A DNA stretch of 64,000 bases from NCBI GenBank assembly GCA_019650355.1, contig BOWX01000001.1:302127-366126 (forward strand). Reading direction: 5' to 3'. The stretch is from Fidelibacterota bacterium. Lineage in GTDB: Bacteria > Fidelibacterota > Marinisomatia > Marinisomatales > Marinisomataceae. The notes beneath the pieces are model-generated. The model worked only from the letters and a program-made list of their open reading frames with translations, had not been told where the DNA came from and did not search any database. A program made the translations under genes and the position numbers. Of this stretch, positions 18,776-27,917 are shown in pieces; the stretch's first letter is position 1, and each line of letters begins with the position of its first letter.

Positions 18776-19328
18776 AATATTCTCACTTTGCATTGCACTA
18801 GCGTGCTTTGTATTAGCATATAAGTTTTATCCTTCTTCAAACATCCCAGAAGGGATGTTTGAAGATCCTAATACTGGAAAGCCAATGTTGCTTGGCGAAG
18901 TCTTAATTGATGAATTAAAACAAGAACCTTTTTCAGAATGGTACAATGATGAATTTGATAATTATGAACTTGATGTTGAGCTTCTAAACGCCATATCAGA
19001 ACCTAATCAATATAATTATGAGCTTTTTTTAGGAACATGGTGCGGTGATAGTAGAAGAGAAGTGCCAAGATTAGAAAAAATTTTCATTGAGCTGGGAATT
19101 GATTTTAATCAAATAACTATCATCACAGTTGATAGAGAAAAAGTTAGTCCTGAGAATGAGCAAGAGGGTAAAGATATTCGATATGTTCCCACTCTCATAG
19201 TTAAAAGTAATGATATTGAAATTGGAAGAATTGTTGAATCTCCTTCATCTGAATCTGCTACACTAGAAAGCGATTTATTTGAAATCTCATTAGGAATTCC
19301 TCCTACGCCAAATTATAGCGAGGAATAA
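18759..19328 (+). CDS. Membrane-anchored thioredoxin-like protein with WCGDS site
   Basis: A 189-residue protein with an N-terminal signal anchor (FSLCIALACFVLAYKF). Its thioredoxin-like domain has the site GTWCGDSRREVPRLEKIF and a later cis-Pro loop (YVPTLIV). The second active-site cysteine is replaced (CGDS), so it would not be a standard disulfide oxidoreductase. A perfect 14-bp hairpin lies within its coding sequence. It overlaps the protease gene upstream. Confidence 0.8.
   Translation: MNSINKIFSLCIALACFVLAYKFYPSSNIPEGMFEDPNTGKPMLLGEVLIDELKQEPFSEWYNDEFDNYELDVELLNAISEPNQYNYELFLGTWCGDSRREVPRLEKIFIELGIDFNQITIITVDREKVSPENEQEGKDIRYVPTLIVKSNDIEIGRIVESPSSESATLESDLFEISLGIPPTPNYSEE
18834..18865 (+). 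other. Perfect 14-bp hairpin inside a coding region
   Basis: The arms TCTTCAAACATCCC (18834-18847) and GGGATGTTTGAAGA (18852-18865) are exact reverse complements around a 4-base AGAA loop. It falls in the linker between the signal anchor and the thioredoxin domain of the surrounding gene, about 75 bases after its start. There is no T-tract, so it is not a standard terminator. Confidence 0.8.
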
Positions 19329-19330
19329 AT

Positions 19331-19632
19331 ATGTGGAATTTTATAAAAATTTTTCTCATTGATAATTGGGATTTTCCATTGTATTTTTATGTAGACAAAT
19401 GAGCTTTTAAAAGAAATTCGTGACGAATTAAAAAGAAATGGATAATATCGGAAATTAGGCTGGTTAGGATCAGCTATTATCCTTTTTTTGGGATGGTTTA
19501 AAAATGAGAATGATAAATGGCTTAGGCGCTGCATTTTGGGTGCTCTATGGAGTTCTTATTGGAAGTGAAAGTTTAATGTTTGTAAACAGTGCAATTATTT
19601 GTATTCACCTTTACAAAGTGTTAATTAAGTAA
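19331..19632 (+). pseudogene. Broken small membrane-protein gene(s)
   Basis: No intact gene is seen, but coding traces are clear. A short frame begins MWNFIKIFLIDNWDF. It is followed in another frame by ELLKEIRDELKRNG and then LGWLGSAIILFLGWFKN, and in a third by MINGLGAAFWVLYGVLIG with SAIICIHLYKVLIK ending at 19632. Two hydrophobic helices with a helical, charged lead suggest one small (about 80-90 residue) membrane protein interrupted by indels. Whether the breaks are real or sequencing errors cannot be judged. Confidence 0.4.
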
Positions 19633-19638
19633 AACTAT

Positions 19639-21118
19639 TTACTTTGTCTTTTCAGAAAGAAAAGTGTTAGATGCATTAAAAATAATTTCTTTTCTTTCAT
19701 CTTTTAATCTTTCTAGAGCTCTTGGCATCACTGCTAGGCGAGGATTAGTTTTAAAATATTCAAGATTATTTTTTATAAATGACCAATAAAGTCCATCAAC
19801 AATATCACACCAAGGACCTTTCTTAAAGTTGCTCATTTTCATTATATAGCTTGATCCACAAATATAAGGTTTTGTTGAGAAAACACCTCCATCAGCGAAT
19901 GTTCCCATACCATAAACGTTTGGTACCATAACCCATTCTGAAGAATCAACAAACATTTCCATAAACCATTTATAGATTTCATCCGGATGAATTCCTGAAA
20001 GATTCATAATATTTGAAATAACCATTAATCTATTAATATGATGGGTGTATCCATGCTCTAAAGTAAGTTTTATGGCATTATCTAACGGATCGATACCAGT
20101 TGTACCATCATACCAGTCCTGAGTCATTTTTCGCTCATTTTTAAAGAAATTAAAGCCAATTTGTTTATGACTTCTTGTTTGATATACTCCTCTGATAAAT
20201 TCTCTCCAACCCATTATTTGTCTTACAAAGCCTTCAACAGAGTTGATAGAGATTTTATTTGATTTGCTAAATGCGACCGCTTTTTCAATAACTTCCATTG
20301 GGGTTAGTAAGCCAATATTTAGTAAGGGGCTAATTGCAGAATGAAATAAAAAACTATGATTATCTAAATTGCATCCTCATAGGGACCAAACAGCTCAAAT
20401 TTTATTTCAAAAATTTATCAAGATATTCAAGAGCCTCTTTTCGATTAAATGGAACCCAAAAATCTTCCGATGTATCTCCAGGATGATCAGTAAAATTTTT
20501 ATCAATGAAGTCATTTATAGTCGATAGATGGCTACTTGAATATTTTTTATTTGACGGGATTTCAAGACCTTTAGGTATTTTTTTTCTATTTAATTCATCA
20601 TAATTCCATTGACCGCCCAACGGTTTTCCTTCTTCCATAAGAATATTTAGCTCTTTTCGTGTTTTTCTATAAAAATTTTCAAGCAATAAGGTTCTTTTTC
20701 CTTCTTGATAATTTTTAAAATAACTCCTGTCATGAATAAACATAGGGGACTGTAGAACTTCAAATTCAATAGTTTGATTTTCTAAAAAACCTAAAAGCGT
20801 AGATTCAAACTCTTTATCCTCAATTTCATAGATAAAGATTTTATTTGGCTCAATGATTGTAATGGTTTCTTGTAGTTTTGAAATAAAGGAGGATTCAAAT
20901 CCGTTATTAAAATCTTTATAATGAAGTTTATATCCAGAATCAGACATTTCATCTCTGTATTCTCTCATAGATGTAAGAAAAAATGAGATTTTCTTTTTAT
21001 GATGTTTTTCATATGTGCATAAATCGAAATCCTCGCACATAAAAATATCGGATATTTCTTGCGGATGATTACTTTTATCAAAAAGTTGATTTCCTAAAAC
21101 AATCAGTAAAGACTTCAT
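19639..21118 (-). CDS. Cryptochrome/photolyase-related protein, FeS-BCP (PhrB) type, one frameshift
   Basis: Two minus-strand frames (21118-20402 and 20298-19639) form one protein of about 490 residues after a single shift near 20370. The bridging bases read KFELFGPYED and then LDNHSFLFHSAISPLLN. The N terminus has the SLLIVLGNQLF start and MREYRDEM of this family. The C-terminal half has INSVEGFVRQIMGWREFIRG, HHINRLMVISN and GTFADGGVFSTKPYICGSSY, with Cys in ICGSS and WCDIVD among the probable iron-sulfur ligands. Members repair (6-4) photoproducts or act as photoreceptors with FAD and a 4Fe-4S cluster. Confidence 0.9.
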
Positions 21119-21406
21119 TTATTTTTGACTGTTCTTGTATTCTTCAGGGGTGAGTGTCTTCATTGTCAGGGCATGAATTTCTCCATGCATATACTCATCG
21201 AGCGCTTTATAAACTAATTGATGCCTTTCAATTAAACTCATGGACTCAAAATCAGGACTCACTAATGTCATACTCAAGTGATAATTCCCTTCAAACGTAG
21301 CATGATTTTCATGCTGAGCAGTGTAGTCATAGACATTAATGTAGTCTACAGAAATTTCATCTGAAATTTTTTTAGAAATTATGTTCTGTAATTCTTCAAG
21401 CTTCAT
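21119..21406 (-). CDS. BolA family protein
   Basis: A 95-residue BolA-like protein with the family core SMSLIERHQLVYKAL and the conserved invariant His in EIHALTMKTLTPEEY. BolA proteins work with monothiol glutaredoxins in iron-sulfur cluster handling or act in morphology and stress control. It ends directly against the photolyase gene on the same strand and starts only about 15 bases from the divergent TPR lipoprotein gene. Confidence 0.88.
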   Translation of the reverse strand: MKLEELQNIISKKISDEISVDYINVYDYTAQHENHATFEGNYHLSMTLVSPDFESMSLIERHQLVYKALDEYMHGEIHALTMKTLTPEEYKNSQK

Positions 21407-21423
21407 TGTAAATTCGTTACGTG

Positions 21424-23037
21424 ATGTCTGAATTTAATTCAAAATTCATAAAATACTTATGTCTTTTACTCTTTTTAAAAGGGTGTGCTTACTTTAATAC
21501 ATTCTACAACGCAGAAGAGCACTTTGATCTTGCTGAAAGAATTAGAATCGAAAACTTAGGAAATCAGATTCCTTCTAGAGCAATTCAAGAGTATGGAAGA
21601 GCAATAGATAAATCAGAAAAAGTTCTTAGGGAGTATTCTGATAGTAGGTATGTTCAAGATGCTAAGTTATTAAAAGGAAAATCTCATTATTTTAGACGAG
21701 AGTATGATAGTGCAGTGCTCATTTTCAATCAACTGATTCAAGAAGAGGGGTTTGATCAGGAAGCAAGATATTGGTTAGCACTATGTAAATGGAGAGATTT
21801 AAAGCCTCAGCCTGCAATTAATGATTTAAAGAACTTAATTAAGAAGTAGATTCAGAAGAATTTATATCAAGAATATTTTCTTTCACTTGGTGAAATTTAT
21901 TTAAGTATTGATAACTCGGAAGATGCTTACAATAATTTCAATAAGGGAGCAAATCTTAGCAAAAATCGACTATTAAGAGAGCAAGTATATTTTCAAATTG
22001 CGAAATTTCATTTGAAACAAAGATTTTGACAACGCATTGGAAAGTTATCAAAAAGTATTAAGTAACACAGTTTCAATTACCAGAATTCAAGACTCAAACT
22101 TAAAAATTGTTCAAATCTATCGTTTAAGAGGGGAGCTTGAAAAGTCAGCTAACAGAATTCAGGAATTGATTATTGATGAAGATTTTAGCTCTATCAAATC
22201 TGATTTAGATTTAGAGCTTACAAAAATCGAGTTTGACAGAGGAAAAGTAGATTTTGCTATCCAAAATTATGATCGAATAGGAAAAGATTATCCAAACACT
22301 CAAACTGCTATTGAATCATATTATCTATTATCAGAGATTTATCTTAGAGCTCCAAATGTTGATTTTGAAAAAGTACAATTTTTTATGAATGAATCAATGA
22401 GACAGAATACAAACTCTCCCATAAAACAAATCATAGATAAGAGGAGAAATGAAGTTGAAAAGTTGATCAAGCTTGATGCTGAATTAACACAACTTAAAGA
22501 TTCTGAAAGAGTAGAAAGTTTATTTCTTGCTGGACAGATATTGGCTTTTAATCTTTCAAAATATGAAGAATCAAAAATGTATTTTGAAGAAGTTGTAATA
22601 AAACATCAATCTAGCGATTATTTTCCTCGATCACTTTTTGCTTTATATACGATTAACTTGAAGATTGGCAGTGAGGAATATTTAACTTATAGAGATAAGA
22701 TCTAAACAGATTATCCAAACTCTGATTTTGCTAAATATATTATCAATTCTGAAGGTATTGATATAGAGCATTTACCTCAAAAACTTTATCACAAGCAGAG
22801 CAACTAAAAGACAAAGATTTAAATAAATCGTTAATGCTCTATAGAAAAGTTATGAATATTGATAAATCTTCTGATTCGTCAAAGATTGCAGCTTATTTTT
22901 TAGGTATGCATTTTGACTATGAAGTATCGCTTATAGACAGTGCTAAATATTATTATGAATTTTTATCAGAAAATTTTCCAAGTTCATCTCAAGCTGAAAA
23001 TGCAATCAAAAGATTAGAGGTGTTAAATGCTGAATAA
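21424..23037 (+). CDS. TPR-repeat outer-membrane lipoprotein (multiple frameshifts)
   Basis: The start is ATG 21424 (a GTG lies directly before). A lipoprotein signal ends LLLFLKGC and the mature protein begins CAYFNTFYNAEEHFDLAER, a start I associate with large TPR lipoproteins of the FCB group. TPR-like helices then run through at least four frames (shifts near 21848, 22030, 22704 and 22780) to KRLEVLNAE at 23037, about 535 residues in all. Repeats such as FPSSSQAENAIKRLE and YPNTQTAIESYYLLSEIY support BamD-like helical hairpins. Probable envelope scaffold; partner unknown. Confidence 0.75.
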
Positions 23038-24088
23038 TCTTAGGGCAAGACTACTTTCTTTGAAGTTTCGAGCTATTCGAAGAGCAGTTATAATTTTAAT
23101 AGCTAAAATTCCTAAAGATCTGGAGAGGGCAATTACTTTTGGAGATGCTTTAAATCATTTTCTAATGATTTCTCCTTTTAGGCCGTTATTCAAATTTTCT
23201 ATACCAAAAAATATTAAAGTGAATGTTCATGATTTAACTTTCGATTCACCAATAATATCTGCTTCATTCAAGGATGATGTTAGTTCACTGTTTCAATGGC
23301 AATTAATTGGTATTGGCGGTATAACTTATAAAACAGTGTTAAAAATGCCATCTAAGGGCAATTTAAGGCCAAGAATACAGGAGGTAAGCCATGATGGTAA
23401 TTATGCAATATTAAACTCTTTAGGTTTGCCTACAAAAGGAGTTGTGAAATTCCTTCCTCAAATTAACAATAAAAAATTAACAAAATTTAATAGACCTATA
23501 GGAATCAGCATTGGAGGAAATTCATTCGAAGAATATCTTTCGGTATTTAGCGAGATAGATCATCACCTAAATACTATAGATTTTTCTCAATTTTTTTACG
23601 AAATAAACATAAGCTGTCCAAACACTGACGATGGTAAATGTCTAAGTGATGATTTAGAAAGTTTAAAAAATTTAATCATTAAATTTAGAGACATTTCGTC
23701 AAGAATGATTGTTGTAAAAGTGTCTCCAGATAGTACGAATGAAGAAGTGTTAAAAGTTTGTGAAATTTTATCTAATTTTTCCAAGACTGCTATTAATATT
23801 GGAAATACTAAATATGTAAAAGCTAGCGATGTAGGCTTATCATCAAAAACCTTTTCAAAAGAGGGAGGAGGATTGAGCGGAAAAAGTCTGTATGCCAATA
23901 CATTAAGAATGGTAAAGTTGGTTGCATCAAATTATGATTTACCAATTATAGCTACCGGCGGTGTATCATCATATGACAATGTTAGAGAGTTGCTTGATAA
24001 TGGTGCATCTTTGACAGGAATGGCTACATTGCTAGTGAGTGATCCATTTCAAATTCCTCTTATAAACTATAGGCTTTCAAATGATTAA
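23027..24088 (+). CDS. pyrD: Dihydroorotate dehydrogenase (class 2-like)
   Basis: A 353-residue flavoprotein of pyrimidine synthesis. Recognisable are GIGGITYKTV, the FMN and catalytic region NISCPNTDDGKCL, VVKVSPD, and the phosphate-binding end GGGLSGKSLYANTLRMV and IIATGGVSSYDNV. An N-terminal helix rich in hydrophobic and basic residues (residues 1-50) fits the membrane-associating extension of class 2 enzymes that use quinone. The start overlaps the preceding gene by 11 bases and the end overlaps rlpA by 8 bases. Confidence 0.88.
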   Translation: MLNNLRARLLSLKFRAIRRAVIILIAKIPKDLERAITFGDALNHFLMISPFRPLFKFSIPKNIKVNVHDLTFDSPIISASFKDDVSSLFQWQLIGIGGITYKTVLKMPSKGNLRPRIQEVSHDGNYAILNSLGLPTKGVVKFLPQINNKKLTKFNRPIGISIGGNSFEEYLSVFSEIDHHLNTIDFSQFFYEINISCPNTDDGKCLSDDLESLKNLIIKFRDISSRMIVVKVSPDSTNEEVLKVCEILSNFSKTAINIGNTKYVKASDVGLSSKTFSKEGGGLSGKSLYANTLRMVKLVASNYDLPIIATGGVSSYDNVRELLDNGASLTGMATLLVSDPFQIPLINYRLSND

Positions 24089-24521
24089 AATTCTATTAAT
24101 TTCCCTAGTTTTTATCACTGCTTGTGGATCAAATATTGCATATGGTGATTATGTCGACACAACCGGTTGGTCAAGAAAGCAAATTGAATCAATTAAAAAT
24201 CACCCTAAAACTCAAATTGGCATAGCATCTTACTATGGAAAGAAGTTCCATAAAAAACGTACTGCTAATGGAGAAATTTTCAATATGTATAAAGTAAGCG
24301 CTGCTCATAAATCATATCCGCTTGGAACAAAAGTTAGGGTTACAAACCTTGAAAATGGCAAATCAATTAAGCTTGTAATTAATGACAGAGGACCATTTGT
24401 TAGGGGTAGAATAATTGATCTTTCATATAAAGCTGCAAGAAAATTAGACTTTGTAAATCAAGGAACTGTTAAAGTTCGAATTGATGTAATTCGCTTAGGT
24501 GATAACAAGTATTATAAATGA
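24081..24521 (+). CDS. rlpA: RlpA-like lipoprotein (double-psi beta-barrel)
   Basis: A 146-residue lipoprotein: signal ending LVFITAC, then the RlpA core QIGIASYYGKKFHKKRTANGE, YPLGTKVRVTNLENGKS and VINDRGPFVRGRIIDLSYKAA. RlpA proteins bind or cleave denuded peptidoglycan glycans at division sites. No C-terminal SPOR domain is present, so this is the short form. It overlaps pyrD upstream and the lipid-kinase gene downstream by 4 bases. Confidence 0.92.
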   Translation: MIKILLISLVFITACGSNIAYGDYVDTTGWSRKQIESIKNHPKTQIGIASYYGKKFHKKRTANGEIFNMYKVSAAHKSYPLGTKVRVTNLENGKSIKLVINDRGPFVRGRIIDLSYKAARKLDFVNQGTVKVRIDVIRLGDNKYYK

Positions 24522-25408
24522 GAAAAATTTGCTGTATAGTTAATCCAGTAAGTGGTTTAAAGAAATCACTTAAAGTATATTATGAAGCAAAAAATCATTT
24601 TGAAAAATCTAACTTTAATACATCATTATTTGTTTCAGAATATCCAAATCACATAAAAGATTATGTATCAAAAATTGATAAAAATAGTTTTGACAGATTA
24701 ATAGTTTTTGGTGGAGATGGAACGATTAATGAAGTTGTAAATGGATTACAAGATTCAAATAATCTTCTCAGTTTTAAGCTTGGAATTGTTCCAACCGGTT
24801 CTGGTAATTCAGTAGCCCATGATACTGATTTATTGGATGTGAAAGATGCGATTAATAAATGCGCAGGTGAGAATACAATAAAAATGGATGTTAATCAGGT
24901 TGATTTTGATTCCTTTTCACAGCTAAGTGTAAGCGTTTTAGGATGGGGTATGTTTTCTTTTGGTAACATAAGAGCAGAAAAATTGAGATTCCTTGGTCCA
25001 ATAAGGTATGATGTAGCGTCAATAATTACGCTTATAGAAAAGAAAATCCATAAAGCTGAAATTCAAGTAGATGGAGAACAAAAAATGCTAGAATGCGCTT
25101 TTATTGTTGGTTGCAACAGTAAGCATACAGGTAAAGGGATGATTGTTGCTCCTAACGGTGGTTTTTCTGATAAAAAAATCGATCTTATAACAGTAGGTAA
25201 AAATGTTAATAGGTTTCAAGTTTTTGAGGTTTTTCAAAAAGTTTATAAAGGTACTCATGTAAATTTACCATTTGTTGAGAATATAAAAGTTGATTCCTTT
25301 TCAATTGATCCTGGAGAAATGAGTTTTTACAATATTGATGGAGATATTGTCGAGAGTCAAAAAGCCTCTGTAAGAGTAGTTCCAGAAGCAATTAATCTTT
25401 TGATATAA
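24518..25408 (+). CDS. Diacylglycerol/sphingosine kinase-family lipid kinase
   Basis: A 296-residue kinase of the DAGK catalytic family. The N-terminal CCIVNPVSGLKK and the nucleotide motif RLIVFGGDGTINEVVNGL are diagnostic. GIVPTGSGNSVAHD is the second conserved block, and the C-terminal lobe ends FYNIDGDIVESQ. It would phosphorylate diacylglycerol or a related membrane lipid, consistent with cdsA following 24 bases later. Confidence 0.88.
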   Translation: MRKICCIVNPVSGLKKSLKVYYEAKNHFEKSNFNTSLFVSEYPNHIKDYVSKIDKNSFDRLIVFGGDGTINEVVNGLQDSNNLLSFKLGIVPTGSGNSVAHDTDLLDVKDAINKCAGENTIKMDVNQVDFDSFSQLSVSVLGWGMFSFGNIRAEKLRFLGPIRYDVASIITLIEKKIHKAEIQVDGEQKMLECAFIVGCNSKHTGKGMIVAPNGGFSDKKIDLITVGKNVNRFQVFEVFQKVYKGTHVNLPFVENIKVDSFSIDPGEMSFYNIDGDIVESQKASVRVVPEAINLLI

Positions 25409-25431
25409 ACAAAAAATAATTATTTTGATAA

Positions 25432-26094
25432 ATGTCATCGCTACAGTCTAGAATTTTAATTGGATTAGTTGGTTTCCCTTCAGTTATTTATGTCATACTG
25501 AATCATATTCTAGTTTTCAATATGATTGTTGTGTTCTGCTTTGCATTAGCATTTAGAGAGTTTATTAAGATTGTCAGTAATTTTAATAATCGTACTTATT
25601 GGTTGTTTTTCGGAACGATTTACATCTTTGGGAGTATGATGTCTTTGATTTATTTGAGAAGTATTGATAGTCTTTTAAGTTCTCCATTTACTTTTCTGTT
25701 GTTTGCTGGAGTCATGATTAATGATTCAATGGCCTTTATTGTTGGTAAGACATTTGGAGGACCAAAAATTCTTCCAACTATAAGTCCTAAAAAAACGTAT
25801 TCAGGTTTATTTGGAGGGTTGATAGGATCTATAGTCTTCATATATTTGTGTGAGCTTTATTTTTTAAGCGGATTTGAATTTACTTTAACGGAAAGAGATC
25901 AATATTTCCTTGTTTTTGTGTTCAATATTATTGGATTTATTGGCGATAGTTTTGAATCGTTTATTAAAAGAAAAGCTAATGTAAAAGATTCTTCAGGCTT
26001 GCTTTTGGGTCACGGAGGAATGTTAGATCGATTAGACTCTTTAATATTGACAACACCAGTAACAATGTTTTATGTTATTGCGTATTATTTATGA
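25432..26094 (+). CDS. cdsA: Phosphatidate cytidylyltransferase
   Basis: A 220-residue multi-pass membrane enzyme making CDP-diacylglycerol. The C-terminal signature is clear: INDSMAFIVGKTFGGPKILPTISPKKTYSG, then IIGFIGDSFESFIKRKANVKDSSGLLLGHGGMLDRLDSL with the catalytic aspartates. It is shorter than E. coli CdsA (285), lacking some N-terminal membrane segments, as often seen outside Proteobacteria. The stop overlaps the next start (ATGA). Confidence 0.92.
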   Translation: MSSLQSRILIGLVGFPSVIYVILNHILVFNMIVVFCFALAFREFIKIVSNFNNRTYWLFFGTIYIFGSMMSLIYLRSIDSLLSSPFTFLLFAGVMINDSMAFIVGKTFGGPKILPTISPKKTYSGLFGGLIGSIVFIYLCELYFLSGFEFTLTERDQYFLVFVFNIIGFIGDSFESFIKRKANVKDSSGLLLGHGGMLDRLDSLILTTPVTMFYVIAYYL

Positions 26095-27917
26095 GTAAAA
26101 AAATTAAATCAATTTTAGCTACCGATTGTGGTAGTACTACAACTAAAGCTGTCTTAATTGAGTGGAAAGAAGACAGATACCGCCTTACTTTCAGAGGAGA
26201 AGCTCCAACTACAGTAGAAGCACCATTTGAAGACGTTACCAAAGGTGTTTTGAATGCTGTTATGGAAGTTGAAGAGCTTTCTGGGAGAACAATATTAGAT
26301 GGAGATAAAATTATCACTCCTGATGACGGATCAAAAGGTGTGGATATTTATGTATCAACCAGTTCAGCTGGTGGAGGTCTTCAAATGATGGTAGCAGGTG
26401 TTGTTAAGTCTATGTCAGGAGAAAGTGCTGAAAGAGCTGCTTTAGGAGCAGGGTCAATTGTTATGGATGTACTTGCTTCAAACGATGGAAGACTTCCTCA
26501 CGAAAAGATTACAAGAATTAGGCAACTAAGACCTGATATGATTCTCTTATCTGGAGGAACAGATGGCGGTACGACTACTCATGTCATGGAATTAGCAGAA
26601 ATATTAGCTGCTGCAAATCCACGTCCTCGTCTTGGACAAAATTATAAACTACCAGTTATTTATGCTGGAAACAATAAAGCACAAGACTCTATAAGAGAAA
26701 CTCTTGGTGAGATTTCTGATTTGGATATTGTAGATAATATTCGACCAGTTTTAGAGCAAGAAAATCTTGAACCATCTCGAGATAAAATTCATGACTTGTT
26801 TATGGAACATGTTATGGCGCAAGCACCAGGATATAAAAAACTTATGTCATGGACGGATGCTCCTATTATGCCAACACCTGGAGCTGTAGGTTCATTGATT
26901 GAGATGATAGCTAAAAAAGAAAATATTTCTGTTGTTGGTGTTGATATTGGTGGAGCTACCACTGATATTTTTTCAGTTTTTGAAGGTAAATTTAACAGAA
27001 CTGTAAGTGCTAATCTTGGAATGAGTTATTCTATATGCAATGTTTTAGCTGAGTCAGGATTAGATAATGTTTTACGTTGGGTTCCTTTTGATATTGATCG
27101 AAGTGAATTAACAAACCGAATTGGTAATAAAATGATTAGACCTACAACAGTTCCTCAATCTCTTGAAGAACTAGTTATTGAACAAGCAATTGCCCGAGAG
27201 GCGCTTCGTTTGTCATTCATTCAACATAAAGAATTTGCAACCAGCTTAAAAGGAGTACAATCAGAAAGAACTATTTCTGATGCATTTGAACAATCCTCAA
27301 GTGGTCAATCATTGGTTAATATGATGGACTTAGATTTGCTTGTAGGTTCTGGAGGTGTATTATCTCATGCTCCAAGAAGACAACAGTCAGCAAGAATGTT
27401 AATTGATGCATTTATGCCTGAAGGTATCACTCAGTTGGCAGTTGACTCAATATTTATGATGCCTCAATTAGGTGTTTTAGCAAATATCGATAAAGATGAA
27501 TTGAAAGAAGATGCATCTCAAGCCGCTTTGGAAGTATTTGATAATGATTGTTTGATACGTTTAGGAACATGTGTAACTCCTGTAGGAAATGCTAAGCCAA
27601 ACTCTAAAATGGCTGATGTCACTTTAACTTTTGGTGATGGTTCTGTAAAAGAAATTGAGATAAATGAAGGTTCTCTTGAAATGATGGAACATCCTTATGA
27701 GGAAGTTAAGGTGCATATTAAGCCTGCAAGAGGTATTGACGTAGGAGCTGGAAAAGGTGAAGAATTAGAATCTGTAATCTATGGTGGAGTTGTTGGGCTA
27801 ATTTTTGATGGAAGAAATAGACCTATTACCTTATCTAAAGAATCAGATCAAAGAATTGATAGTTTATTAAACTGGTCAAAAGCTGTAGATGAATATCCTA
27901 AAGGAGAAATGTTTTAA
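26091..27917 (+). CDS. MutL/GlmL-family ASKHA ATPase, first gene of membrane operon
   Basis: A 608-residue protein of the family usually named glutamate mutase L, an actin-like (ASKHA) fold unrelated to mismatch-repair MutL. The phosphate-1 motif ILATDCGSTTTKAV is at the N terminus. ILLSGGTDGGTTTHVMELAE, VVGVDIGGATTDIFSVF (phosphate-2 type) and VGSGGVLSHAP (adenosine-type) follow. No glutamate mutase S or E subunit or other B12 enzyme is encoded nearby; the gene heads a run of membrane proteins instead. It probably uses ATP to act on that membrane assembly (inference). It abuts the next gene with a 1-base overlap. Confidence 0.85.
   Translation: MSKKIKSILATDCGSTTTKAVLIEWKEDRYRLTFRGEAPTTVEAPFEDVTKGVLNAVMEVEELSGRTILDGDKIITPDDGSKGVDIYVSTSSAGGGLQMMVAGVVKSMSGESAERAALGAGSIVMDVLASNDGRLPHEKITRIRQLRPDMILLSGGTDGGTTTHVMELAEILAAANPRPRLGQNYKLPVIYAGNNKAQDSIRETLGEISDLDIVDNIRPVLEQENLEPSRDKIHDLFMEHVMAQAPGYKKLMSWTDAPIMPTPGAVGSLIEMIAKKENISVVGVDIGGATTDIFSVFEGKFNRTVSANLGMSYSICNVLAESGLDNVLRWVPFDIDRSELTNRIGNKMIRPTTVPQSLEELVIEQAIAREALRLSFIQHKEFATSLKGVQSERTISDAFEQSSSGQSLVNMMDLDLLVGSGGVLSHAPRRQQSARMLIDAFMPEGITQLAVDSIFMMPQLGVLANIDKDELKEDASQAALEVFDNDCLIRLGTCVTPVGNAKPNSKMADVTLTFGDGSVKEIEINEGSLEMMEHPYEEVKVHIKPARGIDVGAGKGEELESVIYGGVVGLIFDGRNRPITLSKESDQRIDSLLNWSKAVDEYPKGEMF

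Noticed and set aside
26091..27917. DNA mismatch repair MutL
   Set aside because: The motifs are those of the actin-like glutamate mutase L family; none of the GHKL ATPase motifs of repair MutL are present.
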